64,000 nt of DNA from positions 186,001 through 250,000 of the forward strand of contig NZ_LMEB01000009.1 in NCBI RefSeq assembly GCF_001425945.1, written 5' to 3'. The stretch is from Brevundimonas sp. Root1279. GTDB taxonomy: Bacteria > Pseudomonadota > Alphaproteobacteria > Caulobacterales > Caulobacteraceae. A program made the translations under genes and the position numbers. The notes under the pieces were generated by a model. The model ran no database searches, was not told the origin of the DNA, and worked only from the letters and a program-made list of their open reading frames with translations. The first letter of the stretch is position 1, and each line of letters opens with the position of its first letter. Positions 49,811 to 59,012 of this stretch are shown piece by piece.

Positions 49811-50692
49811 TCAGCCCAGCGCGGCTTCCGCCGCCTCGGCCTGGTTCCGCCGCAGCTCGATCAGGCGCACACACCAGATCGAGATCTCGTAGAGCAGCAC
49901 CAGGGGCACGGCGAGCATCAGCTGGCTGATCGGATCCGGCGGGGTCACGATGGCGGCGAGGACCACGACGGCGACGATGGCGTACCGGCGCCCCTCCGCC
50001 ATGACCTTGGAGGAAATGATGCCCGCCAGGCCCAGCAGGGTCATGACGACAGGCAGCTGGAAGCATAGGCCGAAGGCCAGGATCAGGGCCGTCGCCAGGC
50101 TCATGTACTCCGACACCTTGGGCAGCAGGCTGGCGGTCACGCCCTCGGCCTGGATGCCCTGGCTCAGGGAGAACAGCATCACGAACGGCAGCATGACGTA
50201 GTAGACCAGCGCCGCGCCGAGGATGAACAGCAGCGGGGCCGCGATCAGGAAGGGCAGGAAGGCGCCCTTTTCATTGCGGTACAGGCCCGGCGCCACGAAG
50301 CGGTAGAGCTGCCAGGCGAGGATCGGGAAGGACAGCACCACGGCGCCCAGCCCTGCCAGCTTCATCTTCACGAACAGGATTTCGAGCGGGGCCGTGTAGA
50401 TCAGTTGCACCGCCTGATGGTCGCCCGTGGGGACGGGCTGGAGGCCGACCATCACCTGAATCAGCCGGATCGGTGAAACGTGCGCGCCCTCGACCGAATG
50501 CAGGGCGCTGGCCACCGCATAGGGCTTCACCAGGAAGACGTAGAGCGGGCCTGCGAAATAGAAGCAGACCAGGAAGGCGATGATGAAGGCGACGACGCAG
50601 ACCACGAGCCGGCTGCGCAGCTCGATCAGGTGCGCCATCAACGGCGCGCGCGACGCCTCGATCTCGGCCTCGTCCTGGTCGGTGCGGCTCAC
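49811..50692 (-). CDS. tatC: Sec-independent translocase subunit TatC
   Basis: 293 residues, ATG 50692 overlapping the tatB stop. APLMAHLIELRSRLVVCVVA, then the six spans and FVAPGLYRNEKGAFLPFLIA, YMSLATALILAFGLCFQLPV, RRYAIVAVVVLAAIVTPPDP. The conserved Glu of LIELR and of YRNEKG, and the Pro of TPPDP, are present. It is the twin-arginine receptor for folded proteins. The window codes for several likely clients. Confidence 0.96.
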   Translation of the reverse strand: MSRTDQDEAEIEASRAPLMAHLIELRSRLVVCVVAFIIAFLVCFYFAGPLYVFLVKPYAVASALHSVEGAHVSPIRLIQVMVGLQPVPTGDHQAVQLIYTAPLEILFVKMKLAGLGAVVLSFPILAWQLYRFVAPGLYRNEKGAFLPFLIAAPLLFILGAALVYYVMLPFVMLFSLSQGIQAEGVTASLLPKVSEYMSLATALILAFGLCFQLPVVMTLLGLAGIISSKVMAEGRRYAIVAVVVLAAIVTPPDPISQLMLAVPLVLLYEISIWCVRLIELRRNQAEAAEAALG

Positions 50693-51243
50693 AGTTCGAC
50701 CGCCTTCTTGCGCGTGGTCTTGGGTTTGGCGGCCGCCGGCGTAGCCGGGGCGGTCTTGGCGCGGGTCTTCGTCGGCGACTCGCCGTCGGACTTGGCCTTG
50801 GCCTTGGCCTTCGCCTTGGGCGCAGCGCGGGGCTTGGACTTGGGCGTCGGCGCGGGCTCGGCCAGCGGCTCAAGCACCGGCGGGCTGTCGGGCCATTCGT
50901 CGACCGGCACGGGCTCGGCCGGCAGGGGAATGGAGGTCCCGGTCCTGTTCAGGTCCTCGGCGATGCTCTTGAAGGTCGCCTCGGCCTCGGCGCCCAGCGG
51001 CATCATGTTGGATTGGCCCTGGCGCAGCGCCTCGACCTCCTTGCGCAGCTCGTCCAGTTCGGACTGCCGCGCCATCTCGTCGAACGAGGCGCGGAATTCG
51101 TTGGCCATGGATCGCGCCTTGCCGACCATCTTGCCCAGCTTGTGCAGCATGGCAGGCAGCCGTTCGGGCCCCACGACCAGCAGGGCCACGACGGCGATCA
51201 CGACATATTCCATGCCCCCGATGCCGGGGCCCAGGCCACCCAT
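50689..51243 (-). CDS. tatB: Twin-arginine translocase subunit TatB
   Basis: 184 residues, ATG 51243. GIGGMEYVVIAVVALLVVGP and ERLPAMLHKLGKMVGKARSM are the TatB span and amphipathic helix. The tail is Lys/Ala/Pro-rich (PKSKPRAAPKAKAKAKAKSD), as in alphaproteobacteria. It hands Arg-Arg signals to TatA. The order tatA-tatB-tatC, leftward, is preserved. Confidence 0.93.
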   Translation of the reverse strand: MGGLGPGIGGMEYVVIAVVALLVVGPERLPAMLHKLGKMVGKARSMANEFRASFDEMARQSELDELRKEVEALRQGQSNMMPLGAEAEATFKSIAEDLNRTGTSIPLPAEPVPVDEWPDSPPVLEPLAEPAPTPKSKPRAAPKAKAKAKAKSDGESPTKTRAKTAPATPAAAKPKTTRKKAVEL

Positions 51244-51270
51244 GCTTGGGTCTCCGACGCGCGGACGCGC

Positions 51271-51489
51271 TTAGTTCTTGAGGTCTTCTTTTTCGGCGTC
51301 GGTGCGGGGCAGGGCGCCCGCGCGTTCATCGCGGGGCTTGGTCTCGTCGGTGTCCTTGAGACCGTCCTTGAACGCCCTCACGCCCTTGGCGGCGTCGCCC
51401 ATGATGGACGAGAGCTTTCCACGGCCGCCGAACAGCAGCAGCACGATGACGGCGACGATGGCCCAGTGCCAGATGCTGAATGAACCCAC
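51271..51489 (-). CDS. tatA: Twin-arginine translocase subunit TatA
   Basis: 72 residues, ATG 51489. [20 protein letters not shown], then [20 protein letters not shown]: membrane span, FGG hinge, amphipathic helix and acidic tail. First gene of the tat operon, 27 bases before tatB. Confidence 0.95.
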   Translation of the reverse strand: MGSFSIWHWAIVAVIVLLLFGGRGKLSSIMGDAAKGVRAFKDGLKDTDETKPRDERAGALPRTDAEKEDLKN

Positions 51490-51594
51490 GGTGTCGTCTC
51501 CTCGTTCGGGCCGATGCGCGACCCGTTCACAGTTTCATGCCGCATATAGGCGGTTCGGTGGCGCGACGCCAAGCGAACCTGATACAGCGCGCGG

Positions 51595-52041
51595 ATGAGT
51601 CACGTGATCATCCACACCGACGGCGCCTGCAAGGGCAATCCGGGCCCCGGCGGCTGGGGCGCCATCCTTCAGACCGGCGGCGGGCATGAGAAGGAATTGT
51701 GGGGCGGCGAGCCCCTTACGACCAACAACCGCATGGAGCTGATGGGGGCGATCATGGCCCTGGAAGCCCTGACCCGACCGTGCCGCGTCGACCTCCACAC
51801 CGACAGCAAATACGTGATGCAGGGCATCACCGAGTGGATTCGCGGCTGGAAGGCTCGCGGGTGGAAGACCGCCGACAAGAAGCCCGTCAAGAACGACGAC
51901 CTGTGGCGCCGCCTCGACGAGGCCCGCGCCCGTCACGACGTCAAATGGCACTGGGTCAAAGGCCACGCCGGCCACGCCCTCAACGAGCGGGCCGACCAGC
52001 TGGCGAATCGCGGGGTCGAGGAGATGCGCGCGGCCCGCTAG
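51595..52041 (+). CDS. rnhA: Ribonuclease HI
   Basis: 148 residues, ATG 51595. Catalytic acids: Asp9 ([13 protein letters not shown]), Glu48 ([11 protein letters not shown]), Asp70 ([11 protein letters not shown]), and Asp near 135 ([11 protein letters not shown]). [20 protein letters not shown] is the basic protrusion. It removes RNA from RNA-DNA hybrids. Full length. Confidence 0.97.
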   Translation: MSHVIIHTDGACKGNPGPGGWGAILQTGGGHEKELWGGEPLTTNNRMELMGAIMALEALTRPCRVDLHTDSKYVMQGITEWIRGWKARGWKTADKKPVKNDDLWRRLDEARARHDVKWHWVKGHAGHALNERADQLANRGVEEMRAAR

Positions 52042-52054
52042 CGATGGGGGCTGT

Positions 52055-52203
52055 CTCCTCCCTGTCGCGAAGCGATGGGGAGGGGGACCGCGGAGCGGTG
52101 GAGGGGCGAACCCGTCTAGCACCCAGGAGGCCGTTCTGCCCCTCCGTCACGGCGCGTATCCGCGCCGCGCCACCTCCCCATTCGCCAGGCGAACGGGGAG
52201 GAG
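52055..52203. repeat. Long intergenic palindromic repeat
   Basis: Outer arms CTCCTCCC...GGGGAGG (from 52055) and CCTCCCC...GGGGAGGAG (to 52203) are near reverse complements. Inner arms GGAGGGGC (about 52,100) and GCCCCTCC (about 52,137) pair as well. It fills the gap between rnhA and nfeD; both genes read towards it. Resembles dispersed palindromes of GC-rich alphaproteobacteria. Confidence 0.65.
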
Positions 52204-52209
52204 ACCTGA

Positions 52210-52665
52210 TTACACCCGCACCTTCAGCTTCGGGCCGTCAAAGCCCTCGACGATGACGCTCTCGCCGGCCAGCGGCGCCGCGCCGTCGATCTCGGCCTGC
52301 CATTCGGCGCCCGAGACGAAGACCCGGCCGCGGCCGTCGATGAAGGCCTGGGTGACCTGGGCCCGCTGACCGATCAGGCGGCTGTCGCGGGCGTTGATGT
52401 CGGGCGTGTCGCTCGGATTGACCCGCTGGATCAGCTTGCGGGACAGGACGGTCGACAACAGGGTCAGCAGTCCGAACAGCAGGACCTCGCCCCAAAAACC
52501 GAGCGGCAGGCCCAGGGCGGTGACGACCGCCACCACCCCGGCCGAGACCGCCGGCCACAGCAGCCATTCGGTCGAGAAAGCCGCCTCGACGGCGAGCAGC
52601 ACGACGCCGACGGCCAGCCAGATCCAGTAGGGCTGGGCCAGGTGGAGTTCGACCAGGGCGTCCAT
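52210..52665 (-). CDS. NfeD-family membrane protein
   Basis: 151 residues, ATG 52665. Three spans (PYWIWLAVGVVLLAVEAAFS, LLWPAVSAGVVAVVTALGLP, FWGEVLLFGLLTLLSTVLSR) and a C-terminal OB-fold (LIGQRAQVTQAFIDGRGRVF, GAEWQAEIDGAAPLAGESVI). It partners the SPFH protein encoded directly upstream, 2 bases away, in membrane microdomain upkeep. Confidence 0.9.
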   Translation of the reverse strand: MDALVELHLAQPYWIWLAVGVVLLAVEAAFSTEWLLWPAVSAGVVAVVTALGLPLGFWGEVLLFGLLTLLSTVLSRKLIQRVNPSDTPDINARDSRLIGQRAQVTQAFIDGRGRVFVSGAEWQAEIDGAAPLAGESVIVEGFDGPKLKVRV

Positions 52666-52667
52666 GA

Positions 52668-53678
52668 TCAGGTCCTCGGCACGGAGCCGCCGGTACGCGG
52701 CGGACGCGGCGGAGCCGGCGGCTGCGGGGCGGCGGGGGGCGCGGCCGGCCGCGGGGCCGACTGCTGCTGGGAACGCGCCAGGCCGACGAGCTCGCCGACG
52801 CCGGCGAGGGTGCCGACGAGGGCGCCCATCTCGGCCGGGACGATGACCGTCTTCTGCTGCGGGCTGCGCGCCAGTTCAGCGAAGGCCTCGACGTATTTCT
52901 GGGCCACGAAATAGTTGATGGCGTTGACGTCGCCGCGGGCGATGGCCTCGGACACCATGGCGGTCGCCTTGGCCTCGGCCTCGGCTTCGCGCTCGCGGGC
53001 CTCGGCGTCGCGGAAGGCGGCTTCGCGGCGGCCCTCGGCCTCCAGGATGGCGGCTTGCTTGGCGCCCTCGGCGCGCGTCACCGCGGCCTGCTTCTCGCCG
53101 TCCGCCTCGGTGACGACGGCGCGGCGTTCCCGCTCGGCCTTCATCTGGCGGGCCATGGCGTTCGTGATGTCGGCCGGCGGCGTCAGGTCCTTGATCTCGA
53201 TCCGGTTGGCCTTCACGCCCCACGGTTCGGTCGCCGAGTCGATCACCTGCAGCAGGCGGGTGTTGATCGAGTCGCGCTGGCTCAGCACCTCGTCCAGCTC
53301 CATCGAGCCCACCACGGTCCGCAGGTTGGTCATGCAGAGCTGGCTGATGGCGTAGGGCAGGTCGTCGACGCGATAGGCGGCGCGCGCGGCGTCCATGACC
53401 TGGATGAAGACGATGCCGTCGACCTTCACCACGGCGTTGTCCTTGGTGATGACCTCCTGGGTCGGGACGTCGAGCACCTGCTCCATCATGTTCATGCGCC
53501 GGCCGATGCGCTCGACGAAGGGCGTCAGCAGGCTGATGCCCGGCGACAGGGTGCGGGTGTATTTGCCGAATCTTTCGACAGTGAATTCACGCCCTTGCGG
53601 CACGATCTTCACGATGCTGAACAGCATCACAAAGGCCAGTACGACGACGGCGAGGATGAAGATCGAAGAAAAGTCCAT
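52668..53678 (-). CDS. qmcA: SPFH/stomatin-like protein QmcA
   Basis: 336 residues from ATG 53678, with GGGAGG 4 bases upstream. Membrane hairpin [20 protein letters not shown], then the SPFH domain ([60 protein letters not shown]). A long Ala/Glu/Arg coiled coil follows ([20 protein letters not shown]) and a Pro-rich tail. It forms membrane scaffolds with NfeD. Confidence 0.93.
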   Translation of the reverse strand: MDFSSIFILAVVVLAFVMLFSIVKIVPQGREFTVERFGKYTRTLSPGISLLTPFVERIGRRMNMMEQVLDVPTQEVITKDNAVVKVDGIVFIQVMDAARAAYRVDDLPYAISQLCMTNLRTVVGSMELDEVLSQRDSINTRLLQVIDSATEPWGVKANRIEIKDLTPPADITNAMARQMKAERERRAVVTEADGEKQAAVTRAEGAKQAAILEAEGRREAAFRDAEAREREAEAEAKATAMVSEAIARGDVNAINYFVAQKYVEAFAELARSPQQKTVIVPAEMGALVGTLAGVGELVGLARSQQQSAPRPAAPPAAPQPPAPPRPPRTGGSVPRT

Positions 53679-53772
53679 GGTGCCTCCCAATTCCTGCTCA
53701 GGTTATCAGGCCCACGGACGCGCGCCACAGAAACCGGACGTCAGGGAATGACAACCGCGTAATCCTGGTCGC

Positions 53773-54183
53773 CTAGCGCCGCTCGACGGCCAGGGCGATG
53801 ATCCGTCGCGTCTCCGACCAGTCGATCAGGGCGGCGACCTGATCCAGCGGCACGAACCGCGCTTCTATCGCGTCATCGCCGGCCACGGGCTCTCCCGACA
53901 GCCAGTGCGCGCCGTAGTCGATCAGGACATAGTGGCGCCCCGCGCTGGGGAAGAGGCCATCGACGACGTCCAGCAGGCCGGTGATCTCCGCCTCCACTGC
54001 GGTCTCTTCGCGCAGTTCCCGCAGGGCCGCGTCGATCGCGCGCTCGCCCGGCTCGATCCGCCCGCCCGGCAGACTCCACTCGCCCTGGCGCGGCGGCTGA
54101 CCCCGACGGATCAGCAGCACCTCGTCACCCCTCAGGCAGACGACGCCGACGGCGGGAACGGGGGCGGGGAGGGGCGCGGACAT
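53773..54183 (-). CDS. Nudix hydrolase
   Basis: 136 residues, ATG 54183. The Nudix box GGRIEPGERAIDAALRELRE with ETAVEAEI following fits G-x5-E-x7-REUXEE-x-U. VGVVCLRGDEVLLIRRGQPP and GEWSLPGGRI complete the fold. It hydrolyses a nucleoside diphosphate linked to X, likely ADP-ribose or an oxidised nucleotide; the exact substrate cannot be read. Confidence 0.9.
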   Translation of the reverse strand: MSAPLPAPVPAVGVVCLRGDEVLLIRRGQPPRQGEWSLPGGRIEPGERAIDAALRELREETAVEAEITGLLDVVDGLFPSAGRHYVLIDYGAHWLSGEPVAGDDAIEARFVPLDQVAALIDWSETRRIIALAVERR

Positions 54184-54220
54184 GGGCGGAGCCTAGGGCC
54201 TCCTGCCGCCGGGTCCAGCC

Positions 54221-55966
54221 TCAGGCCCCGTACTTCTGCTCCCCCGCCAGCCAGGTCTGGCTCACCGGAATGGCGCTGATCCGCGACGGATCGATCGTGG
54301 TCGGGTCCTGCTCCAGTACGGCCAGGTCGGCGTATTTGCCCGGCTCCAGGCTGCCGCACAGCACGTCCATCTTGCACTGCCAGGCCGCGTCGAGGGTCAC
54401 GGCCCGCAGCGCCGCGTCGACCGGGATGCGCTCTTCGGGGAAGAAGACGCCGCCGCCCTCGTTCATGCGCCGGGTCACGGCGTCCTCGACGTAGCGCAGC
54501 GGTCCTATCGGGGTGACATTCCAGTCCGAATGCAGCGAGATCCTCAGCCCGCCCGCCAGGGCCGAGGCGCAGGGATCATAGAACCGGGCCCGCTCGGGTC
54601 CCAGGATCCGCTCCTTGAACGCCTTGCCCCACCAGCGGACGTGCCCGATCAGGAAGCTGGGCGACAAGCCCATGGCCTTCATCCGTGCGATCTGGTCCGG
54701 ATGCAGGATGCTGCAGTGCTCGATCCGGTGTCGGTGATCGGTGCGCGGCCGGTCCCTGAGCACGGCGTCATAGGCGGCCAAGGTGGTGTCGATGGCCGCG
54801 TCGCCGTTGGCGTGCACCCCGACCTGCCAGCCGCCCTCGTGGGCCCGCCGGATCACCTCGGTGAGCTCCGGCAGGGCGTAGTTCAGCGCCCCCCGCGACT
54901 CCCGGCCCAGGTAGGGTTCGCGCTGGTAGCCGGTGAAAGCCTGGTTCGAACCGTCGGCCCAGGCCTTGATCCCTTCAACCCGGAAGCGGTCGTCGCCGCG
55001 CCCGGGCCGCAAGCGCTCCCGCTCCCACTCGTCCATGGCGGTCGAGACCAGCATGCCGCGGTAGCGCACCGGCGGGTCGGCGCCCATCACCGCGTCCAGC
55101 ATGCGCAGGTCCTCCATCCCCGCCTGCACGCCGATGCCGCAGTCGTGCAAGGCGGTGCAGCCGCGCGAGGCGGCCACGTCCATCAAACGCCGAACCCGCA
55201 TCCGCATCTCCAGCGCCGAAGGCAGGGGCATTGTGCGCGCGAAGGGCGACATGGCGCCGGCCTCCTCCAACCGCCCCGTCAGCCCGCCCTGGGCGTCGCG
55301 GACGTATCGCGACTGCGGCGGGTTCGGCGTGTCCCGCCCGACGCCGGCCTTCTGCAGCGCCAGGCTGTTGGCGTAGGCGACGTGGCCATTGCCCTCGGAC
55401 ATGAACAACGGATGGTCCGCGGCGATGGCGTCCAGCTCCGCCAGGGTGGGGACGCGGCCGTTCCGGGTGATGGAGGGATCGAAGCCCTGGGCCCGCACCC
55501 AGTCCCCCGGCCGCGCCATGGCCGTCGCCTCGCGCAGCCGGGCGAAGACGGCGTCCATGCTCGGCGCCGCCAGCGGGCTGACGTCCAGCCAGTCGTCGAA
55601 CAGCACGAAGCTGGAGTGCATGTGCGGGTCGATCAGGCCGGGCATCAGGGTGCGGCCCTCCAGGTCGATGATCCGCGTCTCTGGCCCGATGCGGGCGTTG
55701 ACCTCGTCCAGGCCGCCGACGGCGATGATCTTGCCCCCGGCCACCGCCAGGGCTTCGGCCCGGGGCGTCGCCTCGCTCATGGTCAGAACCTGGCCGCCGC
55801 GAAAGATCACCTCGGCCGTGTCCCGGCCGCCTCGGCTGGCTCCGCAGCCCGGCAGGGCCGCCACGGCGGTCCCCATCGCCGCGTAGCGCAGGAAGCTGCG
55901 GCGGGAGGCGGCCGCAGACAGGAAGGCGCCCAGGGCTGGACGGCACGCGACGCACACAGGCCTCAC
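54221..55966 (-). CDS. Exported metal-dependent amidohydrolase (YtcJ-like)
   Basis: Up to 581 residues from GTG 55966; the true start may be later, nearer the leader SRRSFLRYAAMGTAVAALPG followed by C, which combines a twin-arginine motif with a lipobox. The amidohydrolase barrel has LPGLIDPHMHSS-type metal His (LMPGLIDPHMHSSFVLFDDW), IKAWADGSNQAFTGY, VGVHANGDAAIDTTLAAYDA and HRIEHCSILHPDQIARM. The C-terminal part has LHSDWNVTPIGPLRYVEDAV. Relatives hydrolyse amides or urea-like bonds; the substrate is unknown. It would use the Tat system encoded nearby. Confidence 0.86.
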   Translation of the reverse strand: MRPVCVACRPALGAFLSAAASRRSFLRYAAMGTAVAALPGCGASRGGRDTAEVIFRGGQVLTMSEATPRAEALAVAGGKIIAVGGLDEVNARIGPETRIIDLEGRTLMPGLIDPHMHSSFVLFDDWLDVSPLAAPSMDAVFARLREATAMARPGDWVRAQGFDPSITRNGRVPTLAELDAIAADHPLFMSEGNGHVAYANSLALQKAGVGRDTPNPPQSRYVRDAQGGLTGRLEEAGAMSPFARTMPLPSALEMRMRVRRLMDVAASRGCTALHDCGIGVQAGMEDLRMLDAVMGADPPVRYRGMLVSTAMDEWERERLRPGRGDDRFRVEGIKAWADGSNQAFTGYQREPYLGRESRGALNYALPELTEVIRRAHEGGWQVGVHANGDAAIDTTLAAYDAVLRDRPRTDHRHRIEHCSILHPDQIARMKAMGLSPSFLIGHVRWWGKAFKERILGPERARFYDPCASALAGGLRISLHSDWNVTPIGPLRYVEDAVTRRMNEGGGVFFPEERIPVDAALRAVTLDAAWQCKMDVLCGSLEPGKYADLAVLEQDPTTIDPSRISAIPVSQTWLAGEQKYGA

Positions 55967-56103
55967 TCCATTTGGCCGTGATCGTCCACCTATCGCGGGT
56001 TCCCGCCCATCCGGCGCAACCCTGAGTCGATACGACGGGAATCACCGCCCCGACCGTCCGCCGAAGCTCTGGCGTACCGGCCGCGACTTTGAGACAACGG
56101 GAC

Positions 56104-57510
56104 ATGACCTCCCCGTCTGCTCAAGATTTCGAAGCCCTCAAGGCCGCGCTCGGTTCCGGCGGCTGGACCGACGACCCCGACGAGATCGCGCCCTGGCTCA
56201 AGGAATGGCGCAATCGCTGGTCCGGGCACACGCCGCTCATGCTCACCCCATGCTCGACCGACGAGGTGGCCCGCGCCGTCGCCGTCTGCGCCGAGCGCCG
56301 CATCGCCGTCGTGCCCCAGGGCGGCGACACCGGCCTGGTCGGCGGCCAGATTCCCTATGGCGAGGTCCTGCTCTCGACCCGCAAGCTGCGCGCCGTGCGC
56401 GACGTCACGCCCTTCGACGACGCCTTGACGGTCGAGGCCGGCGTCACCCTGCTCGAGGCCCAGCAGCAGGCCGCCGCCGTCGACCGCATGTTCCCGCTCA
56501 GCCTGGCCGCCGAGGGCTCCGCCACCATCGGCGGGGTCATCTCCACCAACGCCGGCGGCACCGCCGTGCTGCGCTACGGCGTCATGCGCGACCTGGTGCT
56601 CGGCATCGAGGCGGTGATGCCCGACGGCGAGATCTTCCACGGCCTCAAGCGGCTGCGGAAGGACAACACCGGCTATGACCTCAAGCAACTGTTGATCGGC
56701 GCCGAAGGCACCCTCGGCGTGGTCACCGCCGCCACCCTGAAGCTCTTCCCCGTCATGCGCAGCCGCGCCACCGCCGTGGTCGGGCTGGAGACGCCCCACG
56801 CCGCCATCGAGCTGCTGGCCCGCGCCAAGGCCGAGACCGGGGGCGGGGTCGAGGCCTTCGAGCTGATGAAGCGGATCGGCGTCGAGTTCGCGCTCAAGCA
56901 CATCCCCGACACGCGCGAACTCCTGGACTCGACCCCGCCCTGGTACGTCCTGATCGAGTTGGTCTCCGGCGAGCCGGGCGCCGCCGATGCGGCCATGGAG
57001 CGGCTGCTGACCGACGCCTTCGAGGCCGGCCTGATCATCGACGCCGCCATCGCCCAGAACGACGCCCAGCGCGCCGCCTTCTGGAAGGTCCGCGAGGAGC
57101 AGTCCGCCGCCCAGAAGCCCGAGGGCGGCGGCTGGAAGCACGACGTCTCCGTGCCGGTCTCGCGCATCGCCGACTTCCTCGACGAGGCCACCGCCGCGGT
57201 CGAGCGCTTCCATCCCGGCGCCCGCGTCGGCGCCTTCGGCCACGTCGGCGACGGCAACCTGCACTACGACGTCCTGTGTCCGCCGGGCGGCGACCTGCCG
57301 GCCTTCCTCGCCCGCTGGGCCGAGGGCTCGCAGGTCGTTCACGACATTGTCGCCAAATACGACGGCTCCATCTCCGCCGAACACGGCCTGGGCCGCCTCA
57401 AGACCGAGGAAGCCCGGCGCTACAAGTCGCCGCTTGAGATCCGCACCATGCAGGCGGTCCGTGCGGCCATCGACCCGCACCGCATCATGAATCCCGCGGT
57501 GCTGTTCTAG
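56104..57510 (+). CDS. FAD-dependent 2-hydroxyacid dehydrogenase (GlcD/D2HGDH type)
   Basis: 468 residues from ATG 56104. FAD_binding_4 domain: PCSTDEVARAVAVCAERRIA, VVPQGGDTGLVGGQIPYGEV, NAGGTAVLRYGVMRDLVLGI and IGAEGTLGVVTAATLKLFPV. C-terminal domain: VGAFGHVGDGNLHYDVLCPP and SISAEHGLGRLKTEEARRYK, MNPAVLF. The group oxidises D-lactate, glycolate or D-2-hydroxyglutarate; the GHVGDGNLHY and EHGLG motifs do not separate them. Monocistronic. Confidence 0.9.
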   Translation: MTSPSAQDFEALKAALGSGGWTDDPDEIAPWLKEWRNRWSGHTPLMLTPCSTDEVARAVAVCAERRIAVVPQGGDTGLVGGQIPYGEVLLSTRKLRAVRDVTPFDDALTVEAGVTLLEAQQQAAAVDRMFPLSLAAEGSATIGGVISTNAGGTAVLRYGVMRDLVLGIEAVMPDGEIFHGLKRLRKDNTGYDLKQLLIGAEGTLGVVTAATLKLFPVMRSRATAVVGLETPHAAIELLARAKAETGGGVEAFELMKRIGVEFALKHIPDTRELLDSTPPWYVLIELVSGEPGAADAAMERLLTDAFEAGLIIDAAIAQNDAQRAAFWKVREEQSAAQKPEGGGWKHDVSVPVSRIADFLDEATAAVERFHPGARVGAFGHVGDGNLHYDVLCPPGGDLPAFLARWAEGSQVVHDIVAKYDGSISAEHGLGRLKTEEARRYKSPLEIRTMQAVRAAIDPHRIMNPAVLF

Positions 57511-57596
57511 AGTTCTGTGGATACAGAACAAAACTGGAACATCTGCTCTTGAGCCGAATCCCCACGCCGGACTAGCTTCGGCGTCCGGGAGGAATC

Positions 57597-57845
57597 ATGG
57601 CCGAAACTCAGACACATTCGACGCGCGGACGGATGATCGTGCGTTGCCTCTCGCCGGGCTGCGTCCACGTCGCCCTGCTGGAGCCGCAGAGCCTGTTCGG
57701 TCCCGCCCGCGACTGGCCCGCGGCCGGCCGCTCGCAGCGCTTCCGCTGCGTCTGCGGCGGGCGCGAGAGCCGGGTCAGCTACGCCGCCGGCGCCGCTCCG
57801 GCCGAACCGCCGGCAACGCCGGACGCCATTCACCTCTGGGGTTGA
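57597..57845 (+). CDS. Small Cys-containing protein, 82 residues
   Basis: ATG 57597 with GGGAGG 6 bases upstream. MAETQTHSTRGRMIVRCLSP, then GCVHVALLEPQSLFGPARDW and FRCVCGGRESRVSYA: C-x4-C and CxC pairs suggest a small zinc site. No function recognised, but the ribosome site and Cys spacing support it. Confidence 0.6.
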   Translation: MAETQTHSTRGRMIVRCLSPGCVHVALLEPQSLFGPARDWPAAGRSQRFRCVCGGRESRVSYAAGAAPAEPPATPDAIHLWG

Positions 57846-57938
57846 GCGGGCAGGGCGCCCCGCGTCGCTGACTTGCCCCTGCGGCACGCCCGGCCTATCG
57901 CTGCGCCCCTGATTCACGGCTTTCACGGAGCGCCCGCC

Positions 57939-58883
57939 ATGACCCTCGCCCTGCTGTTCCCCGGTCAAGGCAGCCAGTCGGTCGGCATGGGCGCGGCGCT
58001 CGCCGACGCCTTCGCCAGCGCCCGCGAGGTCTTCTCCGAAGTCGATGAAGCGCTGGGCCAGAAGCTGTCCGTGCTGATGCGCGAGGGTCCCGAGGACCAG
58101 CTGACCCTGACCGAGAACGCCCAGCCGGCGTTGATGGCCGTGTCCGTGGCTGCCGCCCGCGCCCTGAAGGCCGAGTTCGGCGTCGATCTGTCGAAGGCGG
58201 GTTATGTCGCCGGCCACTCGCTCGGCGAATACTCGGCCCTGTGCGCCGCCGGCGCGATCTCGCTGAGCGACACCGCCCGCCTGCTCAAGCTGCGCGGCCA
58301 GGCCATGCAGCGCGCCGTGCCGGTGGGCAAGGGGGCCATGGCCTCGCTGATCGGACCCAAGACCGACCTGGCCCTGGCCGAGGAAGCCGCCAAGGCCGGC
58401 TCCGAGGTCGGCGTCTGCGTCGTCGCCAACGACAACAACGCCGGCAACATCGTCATCTCCGGCGACAAGGCCGCCGTCGACCGCGCCATCGAGAAGGCCA
58501 AGGAACTGGGCGCCCGCGCCATTCCGCTGAACGTCTCGGCGCCCTTCCACTGCCCGCTGATGCAGCCCGCCGCCGACGAAATGGCCGCCGCCCTGGCGAC
58601 CGCCACCATCGTCGCTCCGATCGTGCCGGTGGTCGCCAACGTCACCGCCTCGCCGGAGACCGACCCGGAAGTCATCCGCCGCCTGCTGGTCGAGCAGGTC
58701 ACCGGCCGCGTCCGCTGGCGCGAGTCGATGGAGTGGATGGCGGGGGCAGGGGGCGTCACCCGCTTCGCCGAAATCGGCTCGGGCAAGGTCCTGACCGGCA
58801 TGGCCAAGCGCATCGCGCCCGACGCCGAAAGCTCGGCCCTGAACTCGCCGGAAGAGCTGGAAGCGTTCGCGAAGTCGCTCTGA
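57939..58883 (+). CDS. fabD: Malonyl-CoA:ACP transacylase
   Basis: 314 residues from ATG 57939. LLFPGQGSQSVGMGAALADA, catalytic Ser94 in AGHSLGEYSALCAAGAISL, Arg119 in LLKLRGQAMQRAV, His204 in NVSAPFHCPLM. It loads malonate onto the carrier encoded by acpP. First gene of the fab cluster. Confidence 0.96.
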   Translation: MTLALLFPGQGSQSVGMGAALADAFASAREVFSEVDEALGQKLSVLMREGPEDQLTLTENAQPALMAVSVAAARALKAEFGVDLSKAGYVAGHSLGEYSALCAAGAISLSDTARLLKLRGQAMQRAVPVGKGAMASLIGPKTDLALAEEAAKAGSEVGVCVVANDNNAGNIVISGDKAAVDRAIEKAKELGARAIPLNVSAPFHCPLMQPAADEMAAALATATIVAPIVPVVANVTASPETDPEVIRRLLVEQVTGRVRWRESMEWMAGAGGVTRFAEIGSGKVLTGMAKRIAPDAESSALNSPEELEAFAKSL

Positions 58884-58896
58884 GTGGTTAGTGGTG

Positions 58897-58992
58897 AGTG
58901 ATTAGTGGCTGGACCGCGCTTGGAGCATAGGTCCGGCCCTCATTCGCAACCACCCGCAACCACTAATCACTAATCACTAATCACTAATCACT
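58897..58992. repeat. Hairpin with a fourfold TAATCAC tandem repeat
   Basis: AGTGATTAGTGG (58897-58908) is the exact reverse complement of CCACTAATCACT (58960-58971), and the right arm continues as four copies of TAATCAC (58964-58991). It fills the gap between fabD and fabG. It looks like an AT-leaning insertion in a GC-rich operon and may set mRNA stability. Confidence 0.75.
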
Positions 58993-59012
58993 CCCGACAC
59001 CGGAGCTCTCTC

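Noticed and set aside
58961..58992. CRISPR array from the short tandem repeats
   Set aside because: Repeats are 7 bases with no spacers and no cas genes near.
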